NCBI GenBank assembly: GCA_026005175.1
Contig: BPKO01000010.1
Location: 62,001-126,000, forward strand
From: Candidatus Tectimicrobiota bacterium
GTDB lineage: Bacteria; Tectomicrobia; Entotheonellia; Entotheonellales; Entotheonellaceae
DNA length: 64,000 nt
Reading direction: 5' to 3'
Position 1 is the first letter of the stretch, and each line of letters opens with the position of its first letter. Below are positions 27,217 to 36,171 of the stretch, in pieces. A program made the position numbers and the translations under genes. The notes beneath the pieces are model-generated. The model saw only the letters and a program-made list of their open reading frames with translations, ran no database searches and was not told the origin of the DNA.

Positions 27217-28410
27217 TTAGCGCACCGTGTCGGCCGCCGGGACGCGGCGGGTAAAGGCCGGCATCACTTCCTGGGCAAACCACTCCAGCTGTTCCAGGAT
27301 TACCGCCTGCGGCGTGCCCACGGGGTGGCTGACGCAGACGCGCTCCAGGCCGGGGTAGCGCGCTTCGAGGCTCTGGAGCTGCTCGATGATAAGCTCCGGC
27401 GGACCGCAGAGAAAGGCGCCGGCTTTGACCGCCTTGTCCAGGCGCGGCAAGTCCGGGGCAAAAGGCGCGCGCGTGGGATCGGCGAGCACGGCGATCTGCT
27501 CGTCGGTAAGCGAGCGCACCAGGCGCAGCGGCCCGAACATCTTGACATTCTCTTCGAAGTACTTGGCCGCTTCGCGGATCCCCTTTTCCTGCGACGAGGC
27601 CAGGTAAAAGTGAAAGCCGATGCTCAGGTCGGTGCCCAGTTCGGCGTCGCGGCCGGCGCGCCGCAAGGCGTCGCGCCAGGCCTCGATGACGCGGTGCGTG
27701 GCGCCGCTTTCTGCCACGCCACCGCCGATGATGCCCTTGATGCCGTGCTTGGCCATGAAGTCAAGGCCGCGCGGCGTGGCACTCTGAATCGGCTGCCAGC
27801 ACTCCACCGGCCGGCGCAGCGGCCGCGGCACTAAGGTGATTTCCTTGAGGAGATAGCCGCGGTAGGGGACGTCCGGCGGCGGAATCACGTAGTACTTGCC
27901 GCGGTGGGAGAAGGACTCCTGGTGGAAGGCCTTGAAGATAATCTCGACCTGCTCTTCGAAGAGGTCGCGATTGGCCGCCTGGTCGCGCAGCGGGGCGCCA
28001 AAGACCTCAACTTCCCGCGTGTGGTAGCCGCGGCCCACCCCAAAGGTGACGCGGCCGCCGGTGAGGATATCGGCCATCGCAAAATCCTCGGCCAGGCGCA
28101 GCGGGTGCCACATGGGGGTGATGTTGAAGCCGCAGCCCAGGCGCAGGCGCTCGGTGACGTGGGCCAGATGCACGGCCAGCATGAGGATGTTGGGGATGCA
28201 CTCATAGCCCTCGTGCTGGAAGTGGTGCTCGGCGATCCAGAAGGTGTCGTAGCCCAGACGGTCGAGCGTCTGGGCGATGGCGCGCGCCTTGTCAAAGACG
28301 GTGACCAGGCGCTCGTTGGGGAAGCGGCGGGCATTGACCGGCGTGCCGCCGTAGCCCAGGTTGTCCATGTCGATGTGGCCGGCAAAAAGGCTGTCGAATT
28401 TGTGAATCAC
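27217..28410 (-). CDS. LLM-class flavin-dependent oxidoreductase
   Basis: 397 residues of the luciferase-like monooxygenase (TIM-barrel, FMN/F420) family. Recognisable segments are YDTFWIAEHHFQHEGYECIPNILMLAVHLA near the N-terminus, RLRLGCGFNITPMWHPLRLAEDFAMADILTGGRVTFGVGRGYHTREVEVFG, and a C-terminal substrate-gating region. It uses reduced flavin to oxidise an unknown organic substrate. The start is GTG preceded by GAGGAG. It sits in a same-strand run with an acyl-CoA dehydrogenase and VOC protein, consistent with breakdown of an organic acid or aromatic compound. Confidence 0.9.
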   Translation of the reverse strand: MIHKFDSLFAGHIDMDNLGYGGTPVNARRFPNERLVTVFDKARAIAQTLDRLGYDTFWIAEHHFQHEGYECIPNILMLAVHLAHVTERLRLGCGFNITPMWHPLRLAEDFAMADILTGGRVTFGVGRGYHTREVEVFGAPLRDQAANRDLFEEQVEIIFKAFHQESFSHRGKYYVIPPPDVPYRGYLLKEITLVPRPLRRPVECWQPIQSATPRGLDFMAKHGIKGIIGGGVAESGATHRVIEAWRDALRRAGRDAELGTDLSIGFHFYLASSQEKGIREAAKYFEENVKMFGPLRLVRSLTDEQIAVLADPTRAPFAPDLPRLDKAVKAGAFLCGPPELIIEQLQSLEARYPGLERVCVSHPVGTPQAVILEQLEWFAQEVMPAFTRRVPAADTVR

Positions 28411-28560
28411 GGGAAGCTCCTCTCAAAACCCACCAGGCGCCTGCCGTGCTTGGCAAAAGCCCCATGGTGACGCCGCCAAAGCGGCAGATGGGGCCTCTTG
28501 CCCGGCAGGACGTGGTAGACATGCCGTTTGTAAACCATGCTCCTCGGCAAGGCCGCGGCG

Positions 28561-29754
28561 CTAGGCGGGGGGAGCCGCAGCGCCGAACTGGAACATGCTC
28601 GCCGCCACCCCCAGCTTGGCTTTGCCCACCACTTCCAGCATGCGGTCCACGGTAGGCGGCATGAGGGTGCAGGTGCGCAGGTCGCGGTAAGCGCGCTCTA
28701 CCGGCAAATCCTTAAGGGCGCTGCGGCCGCCCACCACCTGCATGGCGGTGGTGGTCACCTGCAGGCCCACCTGCGTCGCCAGGTACTTGGCCTTGTTGGC
28801 CAGCACCCCGCGCTGGGCCACCTCGGCGTGCTCCCACTGCCGGGCCGCCTCGTAAAGCAGCAGCCGCGCCGCCTCCAGGGGGATGGCCATGGCGGCGATG
28901 TGGCGCTGCACGGCCGGGTCGTGGGCGATGGGCACGTTTTCCGGCCGGAAGACGCGCTGCTGGCAGTACTGGGTGGCAAAGTCGAGAGCGCTCTGGGCAA
29001 TGCCCAGGTAAATGGCGGCATAGCCCAGGGCAAAGACCTCCACCAGGCCCAGCCGCGTGGCTTTGCCCGGCGGGCCGAGCACCGCATCGGCGGGCACCAG
29101 GCAGTGGTCAAAGACCACTGAAGGGCTGTAAGTGGCCCGCATGCCCAGGGGATCCCAGCGGCCATCGCAGCGCATGCCGGGGGCATCGGCTGGCACCAGC
29201 GCCTGCAGCAGCGCCTGGTCCATCTCCGGGCGGCCGTCAAGGGCGCACCACACCAGGTAGTAGGCCGCCCCGCCCTGCATGGTGCAGAAGTGCTTGACGC
29301 CGTCGATGCGGTAGCCCCCTGGCACAGCGCGGATGGTGGTTTCGACGAGAAACGTGCGCGACAGGCTCACCGCCGGCTCGCTGCCCCAGCTGCCAAACAG
29401 CTTGCCGGCCTCTACCGTCTCGGCAAAGTAGCGCGCTTGCTGCTGCGGGGTGCCCAGGGCGGCGATGAAGCGGTGCACGGTGGCGTGCATGTGCACGGTC
29501 ATCGCCGTGTTGGCACAGCCCTGCGCCAGCGTTTCGATGGCCCGCACGTAAGTGGGCATGTCCAGCTCCAGGCCGCCATAGGCCCGTGGGATGGTCATGG
29601 CCAGGAAGCCGGCGCGCCACAGGTCTTGCCAGCTCTCCACCGGGTTGGTAGCCAGGGCGTCGTAGTGGGCAGCACGCGGCGCGATACGCTCCTGGGTAAG
29701 CCGGGCAAGGGTGGCCAGCAGCGCTTCGGGGTCGGGCGTGGCCTGGCCCGCCAT
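28561..29754 (-). CDS. Acyl-CoA dehydrogenase-family flavoprotein
   Basis: 397 residues. Typical elements are an N-terminal helical domain (WQDLWRAGFLAMTIPRAYGGLELDMPTYVRAIE), the middle-domain FAD region (GGYRIDGVKHFCTMQGGAAYYLVW) and the C-terminal helical bundle ending ALKDLPVERAYRDLRTCTLMPPTVDRMLEVVGKAKLG. It closely resembles the enzyme at 34948-36165 in motif wording. FAD-dependent dehydrogenation of an acyl-CoA, or a related monooxygenation, is expected. The ATG follows AAGGAGG. It is 15 nt downstream of the VOC gene, forming a small operon. Confidence 0.9.
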   Translation of the reverse strand: MAGQATPDPEALLATLARLTQERIAPRAAHYDALATNPVESWQDLWRAGFLAMTIPRAYGGLELDMPTYVRAIETLAQGCANTAMTVHMHATVHRFIAALGTPQQQARYFAETVEAGKLFGSWGSEPAVSLSRTFLVETTIRAVPGGYRIDGVKHFCTMQGGAAYYLVWCALDGRPEMDQALLQALVPADAPGMRCDGRWDPLGMRATYSPSVVFDHCLVPADAVLGPPGKATRLGLVEVFALGYAAIYLGIAQSALDFATQYCQQRVFRPENVPIAHDPAVQRHIAAMAIPLEAARLLLYEAARQWEHAEVAQRGVLANKAKYLATQVGLQVTTTAMQVVGGRSALKDLPVERAYRDLRTCTLMPPTVDRMLEVVGKAKLGVAASMFQFGAAAPPA

Positions 29755-29769
29755 GGGAACCCTCCTTGC

Positions 29770-30228
29770 TCAGCGCGCCTCCGGAGGCAGCGCCGCTTTG
29801 TTGCAGCGGCACGTGCCGATCTGGTGCAGCTCGATGACGTTGCCAAAGGGGTCCTGGACGAAGACCTGGTCAGAGTACTGCCCCACCAAGCCTTTGATTT
29901 GCCAGAACCAGATGCCGCGGCGCTCCAGCTCGCGCTTGGCCTCTTCGATGTCTTCCACCGCCAGGGCCACGTGCGGCAGGGTGGGGTCTTCCTTGGCGCT
30001 GCGCGCCACGGGCGAGGTGCCTTCGGCGCCCATGAGGTGAATCTGGGCGGTGTGCTGGTCATTGCCCACAAAAAGCCAGAAGCCGGGAATGCCCGGGATC
30101 TGCGGCCGCCCCGGGTCGATCTCGAGGCCAAGCACTTCCGTGTAAAATTGCCGCGCCTGCTCCACCGCTTCTGGTGACGGGCCAATGCGGATGCCGTGGT
30201 GGTGCAGCTCCAACACTTTGATCGGCAT
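29770..30228 (-). CDS. VOC-superfamily (glyoxalase/extradiol-type) protein
   Basis: 152 residues of beta-alpha-beta-beta-beta glyoxalase modules: VLELHHHGIRIGPSPEAVEQARQFYTEVLGLE at the N-terminus, PHVALAVEDIEEAKRELERRGI and QVFVQDPFGNVIELHQ at the C-terminus. His/Glu metal ligands are plausible at HHHGI, LPHVAL and NVIELHQ. It may be a lactoylglutathione lyase-like or ring-cleaving enzyme; the reaction is not determinable. I chose the ATG at 30228 because AAGGAGG is 5 nt upstream; the longer open frame is not protein-like. First gene of the operon leading to the acyl-CoA dehydrogenase. Confidence 0.85.
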   Translation of the reverse strand: MPIKVLELHHHGIRIGPSPEAVEQARQFYTEVLGLEIDPGRPQIPGIPGFWLFVGNDQHTAQIHLMGAEGTSPVARSAKEDPTLPHVALAVEDIEEAKRELERRGIWFWQIKGLVGQYSDQVFVQDPFGNVIELHQIGTCRCNKAALPPEAR

Positions 30229-30318
30229 GGCGTCCTCCTTTTCCAGAGACAACGACAGGGCCATTGTGCCACGAAACCCTGCCGAGGGCAAGCGCTGACG
30301 CAAAAGGGAAAGAGGTGC

Positions 30319-30347
30319 TTGACACCTCAGGAGCATGCCTCTAGCAT
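30319..30347 (+). promoter_or_regulatory. Sigma70-like promoter of the ABC (liv-type) operon
   Basis: TTGACA (30319-30324), a 17-nt spacer and TAGCAT (30342-30347) stand 50 nt before the binding-protein ATG. It is the best-matched promoter candidate for the 30398-36165 transcription unit. Confidence 0.55.
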
Positions 30348-30397
30348 AGGGGTCGCTGGCGTGTAAAAAGCGAGACCCAAGAGGGGAGGAGGGTTCT

Positions 30398-31652
30398 ATG
30401 CGGTGCAGCAGCCGTAGGTGGGCAAGCGCGGTCGGGTTCCTGCTCCTGCTGGGACTGGCTGTACCGGGCTGGGCGGTGCAGCCGCTGCGTATCGGCTTTG
30501 GCATGGCCCTCACCGGCGCCTTGGCCGGCAACGGCAAGGCGGCCTTGCTGGCCATGCAGATCTGGCGCGACGACGTCAATGCCCGCGGGGGCTTGCTCGG
30601 GCGGCCGGTGGAGCTGGTGTACTACGACGACCAGACCAAGCCGGCCACCATTCCCGGCATTTACACCAAGCTCCTCGACGTCGACAAAGTCGACTTCGTC
30701 GTTTCGGGGTACGGGACCAACCTTATTGCCCCGGCCATGCCCATCGTCATGGAGCGCGGCTTGGTCTTCATGGGCCTCTTTGGCCTGGCGGTGAACGAGA
30801 AGTTCCACTACCCCTACTACTTCCAGATCATGCCGGCCGGGGCCTGCGCCGCTCACCGACTGGTCGAAGGGCTTTTTCGAACTGGCCACGCAGCAGCAGC
30901 CGCGGCCGCAGACGCTGGCCATCGTGGGTGCCGACGCCGAGTTTGCCCGCAACGCCATTGCCGGGGCGCGCATCAACGCCAAGAAGTACGGGCTGCGTAT
31001 CGTCTATGACAACACCTACCCGCCGGCCACGGCCGACTTTACGCCGGTGGTGCGGGCCATCCAGGCTACCGGCGCCGATGTGGTCTTTGTCTCTTCTTAC
31101 CCGCCGGACTCGGTGGGCATGGTGCGGGCGATCCATGAGGTGGGGCTGCGGCCCAAAATGCTGGGCGGCGGCATGGTGGGCCTGCAGTATGCGGCCTTCC
31201 TCACCAAGCTCGGCCCCATGCTCAACGGCATCGTCAACTACGACTTCTGGGTGCCCGAGCCGACGCTCAAGTTCCCGGGCATCGAGGAGTTTCTCAAGAA
31301 GTACCAGGCGCGCGCCGTGCAAGAAGGCGTCGATCCACTGGGCCACTACTTGCCACCTTGGGCCTACGCGTATCTGGAAGTTCTGGGGCAGGCGATCACC
31401 GCCACCCAGAGCACCGACCAGCGCACCGTAGGCGAGTACATCCGCACCCACAGCTTTGACACCATCGTCGGCCGCGTTACCTTTGGTCCCAACGGCGAGT
31501 GGGCGACCAGCCGCGTGCTAATGATCCAGTTCCAAAACATCCGGGACAACGACCTGGAGCAGTTCCACAAGCCCGGCAAGCGCATCGTGCTCTACCCCGA
31601 GAAGTGGAAGTCCGGGGAGCTGATTTACCCCTACGAAAAGGCGCTGCCGTAA
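30398..31652 (+). pseudogene. Branched-chain amino-acid-type ABC substrate-binding protein, one frameshift
   Basis: The start ATG follows GGAGGAGGG and a clear signal peptide (SAVGFLLLLGLAVPGWA, cleavage after residue ~26). The mature protein begins LRIGFGMALTGALAGNGKAALLAMQIW, typical of periplasmic-binding type 1 (LivK-like) proteins. Near 30838-30842 an extra G in a run of four breaks the frame after YYFQIMPAG; homology continues one frame over as PLTDWSKGFFELATQQQPR and AIVGADAEFARNAIAG through to 31652. The corrected protein is about 417 residues, normal for the family. It should deliver an amide, amino acid or organic acid to the permease encoded downstream. The shift may be a sequence error. 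Confidence 0.88.
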
Positions 31653-31677
31653 ACCAGAGGTAGCGGGGCCTAGCACG

Positions 31678-32550
31678 GTGGTCTCCGTCAACCTGCTGCT
31701 CAACGCCGTGGTGGCCGGCCTGCTGGTGGGCGGCTTCTACGCTGCGGTGACCCTGGGCATTTCGGTCACCTTTGGCCTGCTGGAGGTGGTCAACATCGCC
31801 CACCCGGTGTTCGTCATTCTGGGCGCTTACTTTGTCTACGCCGCCAACGCGACGCTGGGGCTTGATCCTTTGCTCACCGGTGCCCTGCTCACTCCCCTCT
31901 TTTTTGGCCTTGGGGTGGGGGTGTATCGCCTCTACTACGCCTGCTTTGAGAGGAAAGGCGAAGAGGCGCTGCGCGGGCTGGTGTTTTTCTTCGGCTTGCT
32001 GTTCATCGTCGAGGTGTTGCTGCTGCTGCGCTACGGTGTCGACTACCGCCTGGTGGAAGCGCCCTATCTTGGCAAGACGATCACCCTGGGCAGCGTGGGC
32101 ATCGCCTACCGGCTGCTCATCCCCTGCCTGGTGGGGGTGGGACTCACCCTGGCCCTGTACTTCTTTTTGAGCAAGACCTACTACGGCCGTGCCATCCAGG
32201 GGGTGGCGCAGGACAGCCTGGCGCTGCGCCTCATGGGCGTCAACCCCGTCACCGTCAAGGCCATTGCCTTTGGCCTAGGGGTGGCCACTGCCAGCCTGGC
32301 CGGGGCGCTGCTCATCCTCATCGGGCCGGTGGAGCCCTCGCTGGGCCGCGAGTACATCGGCCGCGCCTTTGCCATCGCCGTGCTGGGCGGCCTAGGCAGC
32401 ATTGGCGGCACCCTGGTGGCGGCGTTCTTGCTCGGCGTGGCCGAGAGCCTCACCGCCACCCTTTACGGGCCGTCGTGGGCCCTGGCCGTTTCCTTTGGGG
32501 CCTTGCTGCTGGTGCTGGCCCTGCGCCCCTCGGGGCTGTTTGGGAGGTAA
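31678..32550 (+). CDS. LivH-type ABC permease
   Basis: 290 residues, eight or so membrane helices, with the family opening LLLNAVVAGLLVGGFYAAVTLGISVTFGLLEVVNIAH and the conserved cytoplasmic loop AIQGVAQDSLALRLMGVNP that contacts the ATPase. It forms half of the membrane channel with the LivM-type protein. The start is GTG 26 nt after the binding-protein stop, with an AGAGGTAG ribosome site rather far upstream. The substrate is set by the binding protein and is unknown. Confidence 0.92.
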   Translation: MVSVNLLLNAVVAGLLVGGFYAAVTLGISVTFGLLEVVNIAHPVFVILGAYFVYAANATLGLDPLLTGALLTPLFFGLGVGVYRLYYACFERKGEEALRGLVFFFGLLFIVEVLLLLRYGVDYRLVEAPYLGKTITLGSVGIAYRLLIPCLVGVGLTLALYFFLSKTYYGRAIQGVAQDSLALRLMGVNPVTVKAIAFGLGVATASLAGALLILIGPVEPSLGREYIGRAFAIAVLGGLGSIGGTLVAAFLLGVAESLTATLYGPSWALAVSFGALLLVLALRPSGLFGR

Positions 32551-32553
32551 GCC

Positions 32554-33498
32554 GTGCGCGTCTTGCGTCCGCTGGCGGCGGTGGTGGCCGCCGTGCTGCT
32601 GGCCTACCTGCTTACCACCGTGGTGCACAACCGCTACTACTACTTTGCCGCCTACGTGGTGTTGCAGTACGTGGTGCTGGCCACCGCGTGGAACATCCTG
32701 GGCGGCTACACCGGCTACGTCAACTTCGGCACCGCGGCTTTCTTCGCCCTGGGCGCCTACACGGCAGTGGTGCTGCTCAAGACCTGGAAGGCTGCCCTGC
32801 TGGTCATGGTGGTGGCTGGCGGGGCGGTGGCCGGCTTGCTGGGGTTGGGCATTGGCTACCTCACCCTGCGTCTCAAAGGCGTCTACTTTTCCATTGCCAC
32901 TTTGGCGCTGGCGGTGGTGCTGCAGACGCTGATCATGAACTGGGACTACGTGGGCGGAGCCACCGGCTACTATGCCATCCGGCCGCGCACCGTGCCGCTG
33001 TTTGACGACTACGTCGCCTTTCTCTTTGTGGTCATGGTGCTGCTGGCGGCGCTGAGCCTGAGCGTGGCCTGGGCGATTGAGCACTCGCGCCTGGGCCGCG
33101 GGCTGGCGGCGATTCGCGACAACGAGGAAGCGGCAGAATGTCTGGGCGTGCCGACGCTGCGCCTTAAGCTGCTGGCCACCACCCTGAGCGGGGCGCTCAT
33201 GGGCATGGCGGGGGCACCGTTTCCTTACTTCATCACCTATATCGAGCCGGCGTCGGCCTTCAACCTCGATTATGCGGTCAACAGCCTGGCCATGCCCATG
33301 ATCGGGGGCACCGCGTCGTGGCTAGGACCGCTGGTAGGCGCCGTGCTGTTAGGAACAGCGCAACAAGTGGCCACGGTGACCATTTCCTCGGAGCTCAACC
33401 TGCTCATTGTCGGCGTGGTCCTGGTGGCCTTCGTCATCCTGGCGCCCGAGGGCTTGCTCGGCCTGGTGCGGCGCCGGCAGCAAAGGAGACCGGCGTGA
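32554..33498 (+). CDS. LivM-type ABC permease
   Basis: 314 residues of membrane helix with LivM hallmarks: YVVLQYVVLATAWNILGGYTGYVNFGTAAFFALGAYT, LTLRLKGVYFSIATLALA and the ATPase-contact loop GLAAIRDNEEAAECLGVPTLRLK. It partners the LivH-type permease encoded 3 nt upstream. The GTG start is preceded by GGAGG overlapping the previous stop. Its TGA overlaps the GTG of the next gene (GTGA), so the two are translationally coupled. Confidence 0.92.
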   Translation: MRVLRPLAAVVAAVLLAYLLTTVVHNRYYYFAAYVVLQYVVLATAWNILGGYTGYVNFGTAAFFALGAYTAVVLLKTWKAALLVMVVAGGAVAGLLGLGIGYLTLRLKGVYFSIATLALAVVLQTLIMNWDYVGGATGYYAIRPRTVPLFDDYVAFLFVVMVLLAALSLSVAWAIEHSRLGRGLAAIRDNEEAAECLGVPTLRLKLLATTLSGALMGMAGAPFPYFITYIEPASAFNLDYAVNSLAMPMIGGTASWLGPLVGAVLLGTAQQVATVTISSELNLLIVGVVLVAFVILAPEGLLGLVRRRQQRRPA

Positions 33499-34208
33499 GC
33501 GAGGTGCTGCTGGAAGTCCAGCAGGTGACCAAGCGCTTTGGGGGCTTTCAGGCCCTGAGCGAGGTCAGCCTCACGATCCATGCCGGGGAGCGTTTTGGCC
33601 TCATCGGCCCCAACGGCTCGGGCAAAACCACCCTCATCAACTGCATCTCCGGCGTGTTGCGCCCCGACGCCGGGCGCATTCGCTTTCGCGGCCTCGATAT
33701 CACCGCCTGGCCGGCGCACCGCCGCACGCGGCTGGGGCTGGTGCGTACGTTTCAGATTCCACGGCCTTTCATGAGCATGACGGTGCTGCAAAACCTGGCG
33801 GTGCCCCTGGAGTATGCTGCCGGCCACGCCGACGCCGGCGCCCAGGCCTGGCGCCTGCTCGAGCAGCTGAGGCTGGCGGACAAAGCGCACCTCAGGCCGG
33901 CCGAGCTCACCCAGATCGACCTGCGCAAGCTGGAGCTGGCGCGGGCGGTGGCCGCCCGGCCAGTTTTGCTCATGGCCGACGAGGTGATGGCCGGGCTGTC
34001 GAGTGGCGAAGTGGACGAGGTGCTGGCCATTCTCTTTGCCCTCAACGCGCAGGGCATCGCCATCGTCATGATCGAGCACATCATGCGGGCGGTGATGCGC
34101 TTTTCCGAGCGCATCGCCGTTCTTGACGCCGGCGTGCGCATTGCCGAAGGCACGCCGGAGGAAATCGCCAGCAACCGCGATGTGGAGGCGGCCTACCTTG
34201 GCGTCTAG
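33495..34208 (+). CDS. LivG-type ABC ATPase with degenerate signature motif
   Basis: 237 residues. Walker A GPNGSGKT is at residues 38-45 and Walker B is LLMADEVMAGLSSGE, with the switch His in IEHIMRAVM. The ABC signature that is normally LSxGQ is here ELTQIDLRKLELARA, lacking the LSGG core. Such variants are known in some LivG-like subfamilies, so this is unusual but not necessarily inactivating. The start is GTG overlapping the livM-type TGA by 4 nt, with AAAGGAG upstream. It energises uptake together with the LivF-type ATPase. Confidence 0.9.
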   Translation: MSEVLLEVQQVTKRFGGFQALSEVSLTIHAGERFGLIGPNGSGKTTLINCISGVLRPDAGRIRFRGLDITAWPAHRRTRLGLVRTFQIPRPFMSMTVLQNLAVPLEYAAGHADAGAQAWRLLEQLRLADKAHLRPAELTQIDLRKLELARAVAARPVLLMADEVMAGLSSGEVDEVLAILFALNAQGIAIVMIEHIMRAVMRFSERIAVLDAGVRIAEGTPEEIASNRDVEAAYLGV

Positions 34209-34929
34209 ACTGGTGGTACAGGAGGTGGTAGCCGGCTACGGGGCGGTGCAGGTGCTGCACGGCGTGTCTCTGACGGTCCACGAAGGCGAGACGGTGATCC
34301 TGTTGGGCACCAACGGCAACGGCAAGAGCACCCTCCTCAAGTGCATCATGGGGCTGGTGCGACCGGCGGCAGGCCACATCTTTCTCGAGGTGGACGGCCG
34401 GCGCTGCGACCTGGTGGGGCGCACGCCGGAGGAGATCGTCGACCTCGGTGTCACCCTGGTTCCCGAAGGCCGCCGCCTCTTTCCCAAGCTGAGTGTGGAA
34501 GAAAACCTGCTGCTGGGCGCTTACCGCCGCGAGGCACGGCGCGATGCGGACACCACCCTGCGCTACTGCTTCGAGCTGTTTCCGGTGCTCGCCCAGCGCC
34601 GGCGGCAGCTGGCCGGCAGCCTCAGCGGCGGCGAGCAGCAGATGCTGGCCATTGCCCGCGCCCTCATGTCGCGGCCACGCTTCCTTCTCGTCGACGAGCC
34701 TTCGGTGGGGCTGGCGCCCTTGCTGGTGCGCCACGTCATCACGCAAGTCAAGGAAATGCAGCAGCGCTACGGATTGACGGTGCTCATGGCGGAGCAGAAC
34801 TTCCACCAGGCCACGCGCATCGCCGACCGCGGCTACGTGCTCGTCGAAGGGCGGGTGGTCTTTGAGGGAGCCAGCGCCGCAGCGCTGGGCGAGCACGAGC
34901 TGGTCAAGAAGTACTACTTAGGCCTGTAA
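34198..34929 (+). CDS. LivF-type ABC ATPase
   Basis: 243 residues from a TTG start. Walker A GTNGNGKS at 37-44, signature SLSGGEQQMLAIARAL intact, Walker B FLLVDEPSVGLAPLL, and His switch near AEQNFHQA. It is the second ATPase of the importer. The TTG at 34198 is chosen because GGAGG lies 10 nt upstream and the protein then begins at the usual distance from the first beta strand; the gene overlaps the LivG-type stop by 11 nt. The sequence ends VKKYYLGL, typical of LivF. Confidence 0.92.
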   Translation: MASRLVVQEVVAGYGAVQVLHGVSLTVHEGETVILLGTNGNGKSTLLKCIMGLVRPAAGHIFLEVDGRRCDLVGRTPEEIVDLGVTLVPEGRRLFPKLSVEENLLLGAYRREARRDADTTLRYCFELFPVLAQRRRQLAGSLSGGEQQMLAIARALMSRPRFLLVDEPSVGLAPLLVRHVITQVKEMQQRYGLTVLMAEQNFHQATRIADRGYVLVEGRVVFEGASAAALGEHELVKKYYLGL

Positions 34930-34947
34930 GCAAAGGAGGAGCGTGCC

Positions 34948-36165
34948 ATGGTGCAGGGGTTCTGGCACACGCGGCCGGCACCGTTCACCCCGTTTCCGCT
35001 GCCGCCGCTTGCCCCCGAGCAGTATGCCCTGGTTGAGCGCGCCGCCACCCTGGCGCAGGAGCGCTTTGCCCCGCGTGCTGCCCGCTACGACGCCGAGTCG
35101 CGCTTTCCCGTCGAGAACTACCAGGATCTGCATGCTGCCGGCCTGCTGGCCCTCACCATTCCCAAAGCCTACGGGGGCCTCGGTGCCGATGCCCTCACCT
35201 ACGCCCTGTGCCTGTTGGAAATCGCCAAAGGCTGCTCGGCCACCGCCCTCACCCTCAACATGCACGCCACGGTGCTGGGCTTCCTGGCGGCGCTGGGCAC
35301 CGAAGCGCAGAAGCAGCGCTACTTTGGCGAAGTGGTGCGGGAAGGCAAGCTGATTGCCTCCATCACCAGCGAGCCGGAGTCGAGCTTTCGCGACAAGTTC
35401 GTGCTGCAAACGGTGTTCCGGCGCGACCACGGGGCTTACCGCGTGCAGGGGGTGAAACACTTCTGTTCTCTGGGCGATGCGGCTGACTATTACTTCGTCT
35501 CGGGCATCCTCGAGGGCAGTGCCTCGGCACGCCAGGGGCTGCTGTCGGCCCTCATCCCGCGGACCACCCCCGGAGTGACGGTGGAGGCCACCTGGGACGC
35601 GGTGGGCATGCGCGGCACGGTGAGCCACACCATTCACTATGACTGCCGCGTGGAGCCCGAGGCGATCATCGGGGCTCCAGGGCAGCTGCTGAGTATTGAC
35701 CTTTCGGGCTTTGCCCTGGGCTATGCCGCCACCTACCTGGGCATTGGCGAAGCGGCGTTTACTTACATCGTCGATTTCGTCAAGACCAAGACCTTCAAGC
35801 CGGCCACGCAGCCGCTGTGCCACCACCCGCTGACGCAGCGCACCGTGGCCGAAATGGCCACCGCCATCCGCACCGCCCGCCTGCTGCTGTACGAAGCGGC
35901 CTGCCTGCGCCAGGCCGGGGACCGCCAGGCCACCATGCTGGCCGTAAACCAGGCCAAGTACCTGGGCGCCGAGGTGGGGGCTATGGTCACCGAGCAAGCC
36001 CTGCGGCTGGCCGGCGGCCGCGGCATCCTCAAGGCGCTGCCGCTTGAGCGCTGGCGCCGCGACGCCCTGGCCGGGCCGGTGATGCCCCCTTCCAACGACC
36101 GCTGCTTGGAGACGGTAGGCAAGCTGCTCTGTGGCCTGCCGGCCGCCACCTTGGAGTTCCAATAG
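34948..36165 (+). CDS. Acyl-CoA dehydrogenase, co-transcribed with the ABC importer
   Basis: 405 residues of the acyl-CoA dehydrogenase family: WARM helical N-domain (FPVENYQDLHAAGLLALTIPKAYGGLGADALTYALCLLEIAKGCSATALTLNMHATVLGFLA), FAD/substrate region (SITSEPESSFRDKF, YRVQGVKHFCSLGDAADYYFV) and C-terminal bundle (VNQAKYLGAEVGAMVTEQALRLAGG). It starts 18 nt after the LivF-type stop with AAGGAGGAG, so it belongs to the importer operon. That suggests the imported compound, or its CoA ester, is its substrate. It resembles the enzyme at 28561-29754. Confidence 0.9.
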   Translation: MVQGFWHTRPAPFTPFPLPPLAPEQYALVERAATLAQERFAPRAARYDAESRFPVENYQDLHAAGLLALTIPKAYGGLGADALTYALCLLEIAKGCSATALTLNMHATVLGFLAALGTEAQKQRYFGEVVREGKLIASITSEPESSFRDKFVLQTVFRRDHGAYRVQGVKHFCSLGDAADYYFVSGILEGSASARQGLLSALIPRTTPGVTVEATWDAVGMRGTVSHTIHYDCRVEPEAIIGAPGQLLSIDLSGFALGYAATYLGIGEAAFTYIVDFVKTKTFKPATQPLCHHPLTQRTVAEMATAIRTARLLLYEAACLRQAGDRQATMLAVNQAKYLGAEVGAMVTEQALRLAGGRGILKALPLERWRRDALAGPVMPPSNDRCLETVGKLLCGLPAATLEFQ

Positions 36166-36171
36166 CCGCCT

